A DNA stretch of 64,000 nt from Flavimaribacter sp024343425. GTDB taxonomy: Bacteria > Pseudomonadota > Alphaproteobacteria > Rhizobiales > Rhizobiaceae. The notes below the pieces were generated by a model. The model ran no database searches. It saw nothing but the letters and a program-made list of their open reading frames with translations, and had not been told where the DNA came from. The translations under genes were made by a program, and so were the position numbers. How positions within the stretch are numbered: position 1 is the stretch's first letter; each line of letters opens with the position of its first letter. The stretch is from assembly GCA_965227645.1 (NCBI GenBank), contig OZ245773.1, positions 1,736,001 through 1,800,000 on the forward strand. Reading direction: 5' to 3'. Shown in pieces: positions 35,243-44,536 of this stretch.

Positions 35243-36007
35243 TCAGGAAACCTTGTCCCGGATCCATGCCTCGGCAAGCGTGGCGATCTCCCGCCAGTTC
35301 GGCTCCAGCATGAGATAGTGCCCGAAGCCCTCCGCCTCGTGAAAATCCGCATGCCTGTGCCGCGACGCCGTCACGCGCGCGGTCGAGGGCGGAATGGCGA
35401 GGTCCTCGCTTCCCGAAATGAAGAGAACGGGACAGTCGATCGCGTCGAAGTCGATGCGGGTCGTCTGGTTCTCGTCGAACATCCAGAAGAACAGCTCGAA
35501 CAGCACGCGCCCGGATTCAGGCCCCAGTTGGTCGAACACCGTGTGCTGCTCGCGTTCCGGCAGCTTGTTCAGGCCGAATGTCGCCATCGTCTCGAAATCC
35601 GGCAGCATCGTCGTCTCCCAGAAGGCGCCGGCGCCCATGAACGCCTTGCCGAGGCTGCGTTCCTCGCGCGTCGTGGGCAGCACGCCGTTAACGACGCTGC
35701 TGTTGAGCAGCACACAGGCGCTGGCCATGTTGCGCGCGGCGAGCTTCTGCGCCACCACGCCGCCAAGGCTGTGGCCGATCAGGATCGGCCGCTCGGCCAG
35801 TCCCGAGATCGCATCGGCGATATCGTCAACGTAATCGGCGATGCCAAGGCCCACCAGCGCCTCCGGCTCGGTTCGCGATGGCGTCGGGTCATGATAGCGA
35901 TAGGCGGGGCTGTGGCAGGCAAACCCCGCCGCCTCGAAATGCGCGCGAAAGTTCCGCATCGTCCAGGGGCCGGCGTTCGTGCCGTGAATGAAAACGACGG
36001 GCGGCAT
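35243..36007 (-). CDS. Alpha/beta hydrolase
   Basis: 254 residues: MPPVVFIHGTNAGPWTM (oxyanion region), nucleophile GHSLGG near residue 80, acid in LFISGSEDLAIPP, His in AEGFGHYLMLEP. No signal peptide. This group includes putative lipases or lactonases of unknown substrate. It ends next to the repeat array. Confidence 0.88.
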   Translation of the reverse strand: MPPVVFIHGTNAGPWTMRNFRAHFEAAGFACHSPAYRYHDPTPSRTEPEALVGLGIADYVDDIADAISGLAERPILIGHSLGGVVAQKLAARNMASACVLLNSSVVNGVLPTTREERSLGKAFMGAGAFWETTMLPDFETMATFGLNKLPEREQHTVFDQLGPESGRVLFELFFWMFDENQTTRIDFDAIDCPVLFISGSEDLAIPPSTARVTASRHRHADFHEAEGFGHYLMLEPNWREIATLAEAWIRDKVS

Positions 36008-36362
36008 GACCAGACCTCGCTTTGTCTATTGCGCGCCAGGCAGGGGCGGGCGCGAAGTATAAGGCAGCATCGTTCGCGATTGAAAATCTAATCGGCCATT
36101 TAACTGCCCACTTTGGGACTGCGTTAATGATTGAGACAAACCGCGAGCAGTTGGACAATTCCGATCTTAGCTTGACAACATCTGCGTGTTTGGCGCCTCA
36201 AAAGTAATCTACAGTCGTTTTAGCAGGACCCAGTGCGGATGCTCGAAGAGGACAGAGTGGCATAAAAAAGATTACTTGCACATTTCGCGGCTCCATTAAG
36301 CATCATCAAAGTGTAGATTTGATTCAAAAAGCAAATCACTACTATGAACTAAGCGAAACCTT
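36008..36362. other. Intergenic region left of the IS630 element
   Basis: No gene seen. It is AT-rich compared with its left neighbour and contains an inverted repeat GATTTG...CAAATC near 36316-36338. Composition resembles the low-GC segment to the right, so the accessory module probably starts here and was later hit by the IS. Confidence 0.4.
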
Positions 36363-36456
36363 TAGAGCAATTCTGCCCTTGACTGAATCAATTGGGATTC
36401 CCTTTTGCGGATGTTTGTGATTCAAGATGCTGGCTGGGACAGGAGGCCAGCATCTG

Positions 36457-36816
36457 ATGACACGACCTCTTTCTATGGATCTTCGCGAGCGGGTTGTTGC
36501 GGCGGTTGCGGCGGGCGAAAGCTGCCGTGCAGTTGCGACCCGATTTGGCGTTGCTGTTTCGTCCGTCGTCAAATGGTCGCAACGCTATCGCGCGACCGGC
36601 TCGGTTGCACCTGGCAAGATGGGCGGACATCGCAAGCACATTCTGGAGCCGCACCGGGCCTTTATCGTAGAGGCTATCAACCAGACGCCACATCTGACAC
36701 TGCATGGGTTGAAGGCGCAACTGGCGGCCCGCGGAGTGACAGTATCGCACGATACAGTGTGGCGGTTCCTGCGCCGGGAAGGATTTCGGTTCAAAAAAAA
36801 CTCTATTCGCTCTTGA
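36457..36816 (+). CDS. IS630 transposase, N-terminal part
   Basis: DNA-binding half: MTRPLSMDLRERVVAAVAAGESCRAVATRFGVAVSSVVKWSQRYRATG is a helix-turn-helix of the IS630 type, followed by the second HTH (HLTLHGLKAQLAARGVTVSHDTVWRFLRREGF). It ends after a run of eight A (36793-36800). With seven A the frame would continue into the catalytic half, so a one-base slippage or a +1 frameshift is needed to make the full enzyme. Confidence 0.85.
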   Translation: MTRPLSMDLRERVVAAVAAGESCRAVATRFGVAVSSVVKWSQRYRATGSVAPGKMGGHRKHILEPHRAFIVEAINQTPHLTLHGLKAQLAARGVTVSHDTVWRFLRREGFRFKKNSIRS

Positions 36817-36889
36817 GCAGGCGCGCGCCGATATCGCACGACGACGACAGCGATGGCGCTCCTTCCAGGCCAACCTCGATCCACGTCAG

Positions 36890-37405
36890 TTGGTCTTTAT
36901 CGATGAAACCTGGATCAAGACGAATATGACCCCCTTGCGCGGCTGGGCAGACAAAGGCAAACGACTGCGCAGCTTTGCACCGCACGGTCACTGGCGTACG
37001 ATGACCTTCCTTGGAGCACTGCGATGTGATGGTCTTGCCGCTCCCTGCGTCTTCGACGGGCCGATCAACGGCCAAAGTTTCCGCGCCTATGTGGAACAGA
37101 TCCTGCTGCCGACGCTGAAACCCGGCGATATCGTCATTATGGACAACCTTGGCTCCCACAAGGCCGCAATCATTCGGCAATTGATCAAAGCGGCAGGAGC
37201 TCGGCTCTGGTTTCTCCCACCCTATTCACCCGATCTCAATCCCATCGAGCAGGCCTTCGCAAAGATCAAGCACTGGATGAGAATGGCCCAAAAGCGCACC
37301 ATCGAGGAGACATGGAGGCACATCGGAAGTCTTATCCACACCATTACTCCCAATGAATGTGCAAACTATCTCAACAACGCAGGATATGCTTCCGTGAAAA
37401 CCTGA
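36890..37405 (+). CDS. IS630 transposase, catalytic DDE part
   Basis: Catalytic half with the DDE residues: Asp in VFIDETWIKTNM, Asp in IVIMDNLGSHKA and Glu in SPDLNPIEQAFAKIKHW. Its coding phase can be read back to the A8 run (KTLFALEQARADIARRRQRW...), so it is not an independent gene and 36890 is only the first in-frame ATG. No internal disruption is seen. Confidence 0.85.
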   Translation: MVFIDETWIKTNMTPLRGWADKGKRLRSFAPHGHWRTMTFLGALRCDGLAAPCVFDGPINGQSFRAYVEQILLPTLKPGDIVIMDNLGSHKAAIIRQLIKAAGARLWFLPPYSPDLNPIEQAFAKIKHWMRMAQKRTIEETWRHIGSLIHTITPNECANYLNNAGYASVKT

Positions 37406-37498
37406 AACGCTCTAGCGTTTTGAGGGACGCAGACCGATTGAAATAGCGCCCCTCTCTTGCGCGTTCGCCTATAACAAAGGAGTGATGTCAATTGTATT

Positions 37499-38107
37499 CT
37501 ATACGCAGCGACTGAAGGAAAGTCGGCCGATTAAATAATCCTGATTATCAATTACTTCCTGAGGATTGTGCTGGGTAGGATCCCATGAGTTTCTAAACGG
37601 TATTTCAGCGACCAAGTCATTGAGATAAGTCCAGTTGGTGTTAGGTCCACTGGAAGGAACGGTTAGACTCATCTGGTGTACCCGCTGATTACTAAGGTCT
37701 TTGGTTATATGCAGTACCAGTTGTCCATCAGAAGAAAGACTCGGTGGATTGCCATTTGCTACCGTTTTTAATTCGAATGCGGTTAATGCATATGACGCCG
37801 GAGTGTGGCCGCCCAATCTGATTCTCTGAAGAATTGGTGCTTGCCGGACACCTTGGTCATAATATTCAAAGCAAACCATATAGCTTGGAAGTGCGGATGA
37901 AGGGTCTATGGTGTCGTGGAGTGCTCTGAGGTAGGCGCGTACCCAACCCCCTTGTCCGCCATTACCCAATCTATTCCGGACAAGGTCTCCAATGAATTGC
38001 ATCCCGGCTTTCCGTTTGGCTTGCTGGACTGTGACTGGCATTGCTGCATCCCTGGCATCTTCAAAGACGCCAGCTGTGGTCAGTTGATAAACTGCTATCG
38101 ATCCCAT
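37499..38107 (-). CDS. Hypothetical protein downstream of the haem peroxidase
   Basis: 202 residues, no recognised family. It opens MGSIAVYQLTTAGVFEDARDAAMPVTVQQAKRKAGMQF and has no signal peptide or membrane segment; the second half is rich in beta-type sequence (LVLHITKDL, MSLTVPSSGPNTNWTYLNDLV). It follows the peroxidase gene by 22 bp on the same strand and shares its low GC content, so it is probably co-transcribed and may be its partner or substrate-binding protein. Confidence 0.65.
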   Translation of the reverse strand: MGSIAVYQLTTAGVFEDARDAAMPVTVQQAKRKAGMQFIGDLVRNRLGNGGQGGWVRAYLRALHDTIDPSSALPSYMVCFEYYDQGVRQAPILQRIRLGGHTPASYALTAFELKTVANGNPPSLSSDGQLVLHITKDLSNQRVHQMSLTVPSSGPNTNWTYLNDLVAEIPFRNSWDPTQHNPQEVIDNQDYLIGRLSFSRCV

Positions 38108-38129
38108 GACATTTGTCCTTTCTCATGTT

Positions 38130-39749
38130 TCATTTTGCTAGATTGATGAGCAAGTCATGAAGCGTGTATCGTTCGTCACTCTCAGCGTTCAGCCCTGGAA
38201 GCGGAGTGAACGGACCAACTGATGGATCAAGAATTCCGCCCGGCACAGCAGCGATGGCTGCATGAACCGTCTCTGCAACAATTCGACCCGCAAGTGGGCC
38301 TAATCGTTTGCCACAATGCAGAATTTGCGCTTCCCTTAGCGTGTAAAGCCAGAGCGGTGTGTTTTCCACGAGTGAACCGGCTTGCGTTGGTTCAAGTAGA
38401 AGATTCTTCAGTTCACAATCCTCTACATCAGCGATTTGCGAAGAGCTGAGCAGTTCTGTGCGTAAGGAAAAGTGGCTTTGGAGGTTTTGAGCACTTGGCA
38501 GTCCGAGTGTCTTCCCACGTACGAGAGTGAGTTCCGACAAACTGAACTCGTTGTTGGCATCGACTAGGCCAAGCGATTGCGCATAGTTGATTTCCGTTGG
38601 CTCAAGAAGCTTTAGCGGTAGAGTGTGAAGCTGATTATCAAGAATTTCATCGATCAGGCCAGCCGGTTGAAATTCGTCAGCTTCAATTAGTCGACGCCAT
38701 TGGGGCACTGCAAAATCATATTGAAATTGAGGTGTTCCGTCGATTTTGCCGAGATGAGTGAATTCAATCATTTCATGGATCGACAGCCTTAGAGCGCTAT
38801 TCCAAAGATACTGTTCGCGTATCATGCTGTGACCAAACCGGAAACAAGCGGCTGCGAACTCTGCCGGCACATGAAATGGCTTGTCGATGTCACACTCGCG
38901 CCACACAAGCTGACGACCATTCGTGCATATGTCGTCTAGTAAGGTCGAACCGACCAGCTTGGGCAGCCAGTCATGTAGAACTATGGAATGGATATGTTGG
39001 AGAGCTTTCAGCTGTGTTTTCGGATCATCCTGTTTCCCGCAAATATCTGCGATGCGGTGATAAAGTTTTATTATGGCTACAGCCATTTGTGAGACAATGA
39101 GGTTCGCGTCATTTCTCTTGTCTGAAACTGTCGGAATACCTGATTTACTTCTTGCAATATCTTCCAGTCGACCACCTGTGGTGGGACCTAGACAAGCACC
39201 AAGACTGCATTTGTGATAAGGAATGGTAGCTATCGTATCTGCTGCTCCGATTATGCTGTTAAGATCGAGTGAATGGGTGGAAATATTATCAGGCTCTCTG
39301 CTATCCATAGTTGATTTCATATGAGTCAGATCATGCGCTAACAGTTGACCAAAATAACTGTAGGCAGCCGGAAAACAGGTATTAAATTTTTTCTGATTCT
39401 CCTTCTTTAGATGGAATGCCAGTTTACTAAGATGCTTTAAAGTATGTTGTGAGCCTGTTGAGTCACGGTCGACGATGCGTGCGTAAATCTGCGGTTTGCT
39501 TTCGATTTTATCTATCTGGATTTTTGCCCGGTTAAGAAGAGCCCAGGCTTTATCGTCAGGAACGATTTCGAATTCGGATTTTGAGAGACCAGGAATAGGT
39601 CCGACAAAAGCAATACTGCCATCCTGTTTTCGATTTCCCTCTATGCCATAAGCGTCAAAGAATGCCCGCCAAATTCCAGGTTCGATCTGCTCATAGTTCC
39701 CGTACGACCGTGCTGCCACAAAACGTAGTCCGGAACCATGGATCGACAT
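38130..39749 (-). CDS. Animal-type haem peroxidase
   Basis: 539 residues of the peroxidase-cyclooxygenase superfamily. The distal His region reads YFGQLLAHDLTH (~132-143), the proximal His lies in CFRFGHSMIREQYLWN, both typical of bacterial peroxidockerin/peroxinectin-like members. No signal peptide is visible (MSIHGSGLRFVAARSYGNYEQ), unlike secreted animal enzymes. Codon use and GC are clearly lower than in the flanks. It is divergent from an adenylate cyclase-type regulator across a 189-bp AT-rich region. Confidence 0.88.
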   Translation of the reverse strand: MSIHGSGLRFVAARSYGNYEQIEPGIWRAFFDAYGIEGNRKQDGSIAFVGPIPGLSKSEFEIVPDDKAWALLNRAKIQIDKIESKPQIYARIVDRDSTGSQHTLKHLSKLAFHLKKENQKKFNTCFPAAYSYFGQLLAHDLTHMKSTMDSREPDNISTHSLDLNSIIGAADTIATIPYHKCSLGACLGPTTGGRLEDIARSKSGIPTVSDKRNDANLIVSQMAVAIIKLYHRIADICGKQDDPKTQLKALQHIHSIVLHDWLPKLVGSTLLDDICTNGRQLVWRECDIDKPFHVPAEFAAACFRFGHSMIREQYLWNSALRLSIHEMIEFTHLGKIDGTPQFQYDFAVPQWRRLIEADEFQPAGLIDEILDNQLHTLPLKLLEPTEINYAQSLGLVDANNEFSLSELTLVRGKTLGLPSAQNLQSHFSLRTELLSSSQIADVEDCELKNLLLEPTQAGSLVENTPLWLYTLREAQILHCGKRLGPLAGRIVAETVHAAIAAVPGGILDPSVGPFTPLPGLNAESDERYTLHDLLINLAK

Positions 39750-39938
39750 ACTGCAAATCTCCTTTCACAACTTATAGTAACTGTTTCTGCAAAAAACTAA
39801 AGTATTCAAAGTTAGAATAAAAAATTTCAGATAAGAACGTGCGGTTATAAAAGGTTAGCTTTTCAATTTTGATTGTAGGCTTTAGATTGTTTTGCAAATT
39901 GCTCGTTTGTTGCAAATTTGGAACCGAAGATATTCGCC

Positions 39939-42371
39939 ATGTCTAATCAGAAGGGCAGCGAAGCCGAGGCAGAAGCTACAATAAAGTGCATTCTTTTTAT
40001 TGATTTGGCGTTTTCGTCGCGGCTAATGGCTGAACATCAACTAGAGACTATAAAATTTCTCACGAGTTGCCTCGCTCAATTCGAGGAAATTGGTCGCCGC
40101 TATGGCGGTCGATTGGTCAAGAAAACGGGAGACGGGGCGCTTTTTTCGTTTGATACCCCCTCCAGTGCGATCGAGTTTGCCATAGAAGCGCAAAATCGCG
40201 TTGCTGCGATGGAGACATTACTTGGAAATCTAGCAGCATATCGCATTGGAATACACGTGGGCGAAGTGATCCAGTACGATGACGACATATACGGTAACGC
40301 GGTTAATACGGCAGCACGGATTGAGGCGTTGGCAGACCCCGGAGGTATATGCGTTTCGGAACAGGTTAGCGCGATGGTCGGGAGCGGTAACGGCATAGAA
40401 TTTTTCGCACTAGGTCGTAAACAACTTAAGAATATTCCGCAGGGAACTAGTGCCTTTCGTGTGGTTGTACCCGCCCAGTTCGATCATGTGATCGAGCAAC
40501 CCGCAGTTTACAAAATCGAGACGTTGGATGGTATCCGAATTACCTGCAACGGAGAAGAGACCAAGATACCTCGGGGTAAAGTGCGTGGATTACTTGGATG
40601 TCTCGCCACAGCGCCACAGGCTACAGAAACAATCAGGACAATTTCTTCAATTCTGTGGCCGGAAAGGCAGCCCGAATTTGGCTCGCGGCAGATTTGGAAG
40701 TTGCTCGCGTCATTAAATGTGCCGATCGAACGGAATTCGATTAAGCTTCGATTGAAACTCGCCGATTTCGATATTGATCTTCATGGCTTCGAGCATGATA
40801 TCAAGCGTGGCCGGATACCTTTACGTGTATGTAGAGACGGCCAGTGGGCTGATAGTATTTTGGCTGGGCTTGAAAAGATCAGCACTTCCTATTCTTCTTG
40901 GCTCGCTGTTACACGCAACGAGTGGCGCGTCCGCATCGCTTCAGCTTTGGAATCCGGGCTAGACGGTTTTAACCCCGCTGACGAAGCCTGTCGCGACGCT
41001 TCAACGGCTCTGTTGGCCATGGAACCGGCACATGAACGTGCTGCGCGTGCGTTAATGCGCCACTACCACGCCATGGAAAATCCCGGAGCTGCAAACCGCG
41101 TCTTTGAGCGGCTCAATATTCAGATGCGCAACACAATCGGCGCAGCGCCAAAACCCGAGACGATTGCAGCCGCCGAAGGGTTGGATCCAGAGGGTTTCGG
41201 TAAAGCGGTTTATGGTCGTGCCCCGCTTCGAATACAGCTTGGCGCATTCGAAGCCGATACAAAAGAGGGCAATGATTTAACTAGCGAACTTCGAAATGAA
41301 CTCATTTCAAGCCTTGCTTCCTTTCGTGGGTGGTCCGTTGTTGAATTCGAACAGCCGAAGCACGTTCAGCAGAAATTCTCCGATTACCGGCTAACTGGAT
41401 TTCACAGAAATGAAACAAAAGCCATTACGATGACGCTTTCCGAGCCTGTCAGCGGGCGAACTGTATGGTCTGACATTTATGAATATAAAAGGGAAAAGGT
41501 ACATTCGACTAAACAGGCGATAGTAGCCCGAATCGCAGCAACCTTGGAAGTTTATATTTCCAACGACCGCGATGGTTTCTCTAATAAAACAAAATCATCT
41601 GAAGTCGTTGATAATTGGTTACAAGCCGAACGCGTATTTTTTCGCTGGACACCGGAGTCTCATGACGAAGCGATAGAAACTTATTCCCATATTATTCAAC
41701 TGGAACCTGACTTCGCCCCGGCTTATGCAAGTCTTGCTGGAGCTTACAATGTGCGTCATATAGTGCGACCTGGTCTGGCTCGAGATGCTGTGGACAGCCA
41801 TCGATCTTATCAATTGGCGAGACGCGCCGTTGATCTTGACCCTTTGGATGCACGCAATCAACTGGCCCTGGCTTGGTCTGCGTCACTAGCCGATGAATTT
41901 GATAAAGCAAATATGCACATGGGTATGGCAGCTCGATTAAATCCGAATAGTCCGCGGACAATAATATCTTGTGCTTTGGGGTTTTCATTTTTTGGTGATC
42001 ACGAACGTGCTAATGAATTACTAGCTCACAGTCTCGAATGCGCCCCCGTGCTCGCGGGTCATCAGTGGTGCTATGCTGCATCAGTCTACTATCTGTCAGG
42101 AAATTATACAGCAGCGCTCTCAGCTGGTCTAAATGGACGCGACAGCATTATCGACAATTCTGGCTGGCTAGCGGCCACATATGAACGACTGGGTCGACGT
42201 CGTGAAGCGGTAGAACAATTCAAGTTTCTTGTGCAGTCAGTTAGTCAGAATTGGCACGCAGACGAGCCGGCAGCACCGGCGCAGATTTTGGACTGGTTCG
42301 CAAATATATATCCGATAAGAAATCAGATAGAACGCGATAATTTGCGAGAAGCACTGGTCGAAATACTGTGA
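39939..42371 (+). CDS. Class III adenylate cyclase with SARP/BTAD-like and TPR regions
   Basis: 810 residues from ATG 39939. The cyclase domain has metal Asp22 (ILFIDLAFSSRLM) and Asp65 (KKTGDGALFSF) and the NAVNTAARI transition-state motif, so it may be active. From ~195 a winged-helix plus BTAD-like segment follows (GIRITCNGEETKIPRGKVRGLLGCL, ACRDASTALLAMEPAHERAARALMRHY), then a TolB-like stretch and C-terminal TPR-type helices (ETYSHIIQLEPDFAPAYASLAGAYN). This architecture is known from rhizobial signalling proteins. It may sense a signal and control the divergent peroxidase operon; that link is inference. Confidence 0.85.
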   Translation: MSNQKGSEAEAEATIKCILFIDLAFSSRLMAEHQLETIKFLTSCLAQFEEIGRRYGGRLVKKTGDGALFSFDTPSSAIEFAIEAQNRVAAMETLLGNLAAYRIGIHVGEVIQYDDDIYGNAVNTAARIEALADPGGICVSEQVSAMVGSGNGIEFFALGRKQLKNIPQGTSAFRVVVPAQFDHVIEQPAVYKIETLDGIRITCNGEETKIPRGKVRGLLGCLATAPQATETIRTISSILWPERQPEFGSRQIWKLLASLNVPIERNSIKLRLKLADFDIDLHGFEHDIKRGRIPLRVCRDGQWADSILAGLEKISTSYSSWLAVTRNEWRVRIASALESGLDGFNPADEACRDASTALLAMEPAHERAARALMRHYHAMENPGAANRVFERLNIQMRNTIGAAPKPETIAAAEGLDPEGFGKAVYGRAPLRIQLGAFEADTKEGNDLTSELRNELISSLASFRGWSVVEFEQPKHVQQKFSDYRLTGFHRNETKAITMTLSEPVSGRTVWSDIYEYKREKVHSTKQAIVARIAATLEVYISNDRDGFSNKTKSSEVVDNWLQAERVFFRWTPESHDEAIETYSHIIQLEPDFAPAYASLAGAYNVRHIVRPGLARDAVDSHRSYQLARRAVDLDPLDARNQLALAWSASLADEFDKANMHMGMAARLNPNSPRTIISCALGFSFFGDHERANELLAHSLECAPVLAGHQWCYAASVYYLSGNYTAALSAGLNGRDSIIDNSGWLAATYERLGRRREAVEQFKFLVQSVSQNWHADEPAAPAQILDWFANIYPIRNQIERDNLREALVEIL

Positions 42372-42564
42372 TTTTCGCGCACCAATGTTCCTCACAACAA
42401 CGATACTATGCGCCCTGTGCTCTAAACAAAGAATTTTCGTAACACTGCTTCCACTACTATTCATCAAACAGGCGTTTGGCCACAACCAACCGCACACTTG
42501 CCCTCGCGCATCCCGGCCGCTATAGCCAGCAGCATCAATCACCGATCACCCGGAGCCGATCCCG

Positions 42565-42852
42565 ATGTCCGTCGATCTTGCCACCGTCAAGCGTGTCGCC
42601 CATCTCGCCCGCATTGCCGTCACCGATGAGGAGGCGGCGAAAATGGAAGGCGAGCTCAATGCGATTCTCGGCTTCGTGGAGCAGCTCAACGAGGTCGATG
42701 TCGACGGCGTCGAGCCGATGACCTCGGTCACGCCCATGCAGATGAAAAAGCGCCAGGATGTGGTGACCGACGGCGACAAGGCCGCCGATATCGTCGCCAA
42801 CGCGCCGCTCAGCGACGAGAATTTCTTCCTCGTGCCCAAGGTCGTCGAATAG
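42565..42852 (+). CDS. gatC: Asp-tRNA(Asn)/Glu-tRNA(Gln) amidotransferase subunit C
   Basis: 95 residues, the small stabilising subunit of GatCAB, which converts misacylated Glu-tRNA(Gln) and Asp-tRNA(Asn). It shows VKRVAHLARIAVTDEEAAKMEGELNAILGFVEQLNEVDVDGVEPM and ends in DENFFLVPKVVE, the invariant C-terminus of the family. Operon with gatA, 45 bp apart. Confidence 0.95.
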   Translation: MSVDLATVKRVAHLARIAVTDEEAAKMEGELNAILGFVEQLNEVDVDGVEPMTSVTPMQMKKRQDVVTDGDKAADIVANAPLSDENFFLVPKVVE

Positions 42853-42897
42853 CAGCCCGCCGTTCCGCTCCCGCTCACACCGACAAACGATAATAAA

Positions 42898-44382
42898 ATG
42901 ACCGAACTCACAAGCCTCACCATTGCCGAAGCGCGCGAAAAGCTGCGCAGCCGTGACATCACGTCAACAGAGCTGACAGACGCCTATCTCGCGGCCATTG
43001 AAGCGGCCAATCCGCAGCTCAACGCCTATGTGGCCGTCACGCCGGAAATCGCGCGCAAGCAGGCGGCGGCGTCAGACGAGCGGCTGGCCAGGGGTGAGGG
43101 CGGGGCGCTGGAAGGCATCCCCCTTGGCATCAAGGATCTGTTCGGCACCGAAGGCGTTCACACGCAGGCCTGCAGCCATATCCTGGACGGCTTCCAGCCG
43201 CGCTATGAATCGACCGTCACGGCGAACCTCTTCGCCGACGGCGCCGTCATGCTCGGCAAGCTCAACATGGACGAGTTCGCCATGGGCTCGTCCAACGAGA
43301 CGTCGTATTACGGGCCGGTGACAAACCCCTGGCGGCGCAAGGGCGACAACAAGGCGCTGGTGCCGGGCGGCTCGTCCGGCGGCTCGGCCGCTTCCGTCGC
43401 CGCACACTTGTGCGCCGGCGCCACGGCCACGGACACCGGCGGCTCCATCCGCCAGCCGGCGGCCTTCACCGGCACCGTCGGCATCAAGCCCACCTATGGC
43501 CGCTGCTCGCGCTGGGGCGTCGTGGCCTTTGCCTCCTCGCTCGACCAGGCGGGCCCGATCACGCGCGACGTGCGCGACGCCGCCATCATGCTCAAGTCCA
43601 TGGCTTCGGTCGACGCCAAGGACACCACCTCGGCCGATATCCCGGTGCCGGATTACGAGGCCAGCATCGGCCAGTCGCTCAAGGGCATGAAGATCGGCAT
43701 CCCGAAGGAATATCGCGTGGAAGGCATGCCGCAGGAGATCGAGGATCTCTGGCATCAAGGCGTGGAATGGCTGCGCGACGCCGGCGCCGAGATCGTCGAC
43801 ATCACCCTGCCGCACACGAAATACGCGCTGCCGGCCTATTACATCGTCGCGCCGGCGGAAGCCTCGTCCAACCTCGCGCGCTATGACGGCGTGCGCTACG
43901 GCCTGCGCGAAGAGGGCAAAAACATCATCGAGATGTACGAAAAGACCCGCGCCGCCGGCTTCGGAACGGAGGTCAAGCGCCGCGTGATGATCGGCACCTA
44001 TGTGCTGTCGGCCGGCTATTACGACGCCTATTACCTGCGCGCCCAGAAGGTGCGCACCCTCATCAAGCGCGATTTCGAGACCGTGTTCCACGAAGGCGTC
44101 GACGCGATCCTGACGCCCGCCACTCCGTCGGCCGCCTTTGGCGTCGCGGATCAGGACATGGCCGCCGATCCGGTCAAAATGTATCTCAACGACATATTCA
44201 CCGTCACCGTCAACATGGCCGGCCTGCCGGGCATCGCGGTGCCCGCCGGCTTGGACGGGCAGGGCCTCCCGCTCGGCCTTCAGCTCATCGGCAAGCCCTT
44301 TGACGAGGAAACCCTGTTCCGCACCGGCCATATCATCGAACAGGCCGCCGGCCGCTTCACCGCAGAGAAGTGGTGGGGCTGA
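42898..44382 (+). CDS. gatA: Asp-tRNA(Asn)/Glu-tRNA(Gln) amidotransferase subunit A
   Basis: 494 residues. Amidase-signature enzyme that releases ammonia from glutamine. The Ser-cisSer-Lys triad is complete: Lys79 (GIPLGIKDLFGTEGV), the Ser pair near 159 (VPGGSSGGSAASVA) and Ser183 (TDTGGSIRQPAAF). Usual length. gatB is not within the window. Confidence 0.96.
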   Translation: MTELTSLTIAEAREKLRSRDITSTELTDAYLAAIEAANPQLNAYVAVTPEIARKQAAASDERLARGEGGALEGIPLGIKDLFGTEGVHTQACSHILDGFQPRYESTVTANLFADGAVMLGKLNMDEFAMGSSNETSYYGPVTNPWRRKGDNKALVPGGSSGGSAASVAAHLCAGATATDTGGSIRQPAAFTGTVGIKPTYGRCSRWGVVAFASSLDQAGPITRDVRDAAIMLKSMASVDAKDTTSADIPVPDYEASIGQSLKGMKIGIPKEYRVEGMPQEIEDLWHQGVEWLRDAGAEIVDITLPHTKYALPAYYIVAPAEASSNLARYDGVRYGLREEGKNIIEMYEKTRAAGFGTEVKRRVMIGTYVLSAGYYDAYYLRAQKVRTLIKRDFETVFHEGVDAILTPATPSAAFGVADQDMAADPVKMYLNDIFTVTVNMAGLPGIAVPAGLDGQGLPLGLQLIGKPFDEETLFRTGHIIEQAAGRFTAEKWWG

Positions 44383-44536
44383 GGCCCTTCCTTTTCTGAT
44401 TGCAGCCGCCCCTCAGCATTTAATGCGGCCACACCGCTGCGCGGCGTGACATCTTTTCCTCAGCTTATTGGCTTGCCGCGTGCTCCGCATTGGTTGCTCG
44501 AGCACTCCCTATCCCCCTCATCGCGGATCTTCGTCC
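44383..44536. repeat. Intergenic repeat unit left of the IS4-type element
   Basis: From about 44423 a ~100-bp unit (GCCACACCGCTGCGCGGCGTGAC hairpin, then CATCTTTTCCTCAGCTTATTGG...) leads to ATCGCGGA. The same unit recurs right of the IS (from 45899) and again near 46590. It ends in the half palindrome interrupted by the IS. Confidence 0.75.

Larger units (their letters stand above)
36363..37414 (+). mobile_element. IS630-family insertion sequence
   Basis: About 1.05 kb, bounded by TA dinucleotides (36363-36364 and 37413-37414) as expected from TA target duplication. Imperfect terminal inverted repeats start TAGAGC (left) and, read inward from the right, TAGAGCGTTTC. Inside lie two transposase frames in different phases. 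Confidence 0.85.

Noticed and set aside
34283..35352. Repeat proteins encoded by the tandem array (frames of 110-180 residues on both strands)
   Set aside because: Open frames follow from the period and GC content, change phase between copies, and have no ribosome-binding sites.
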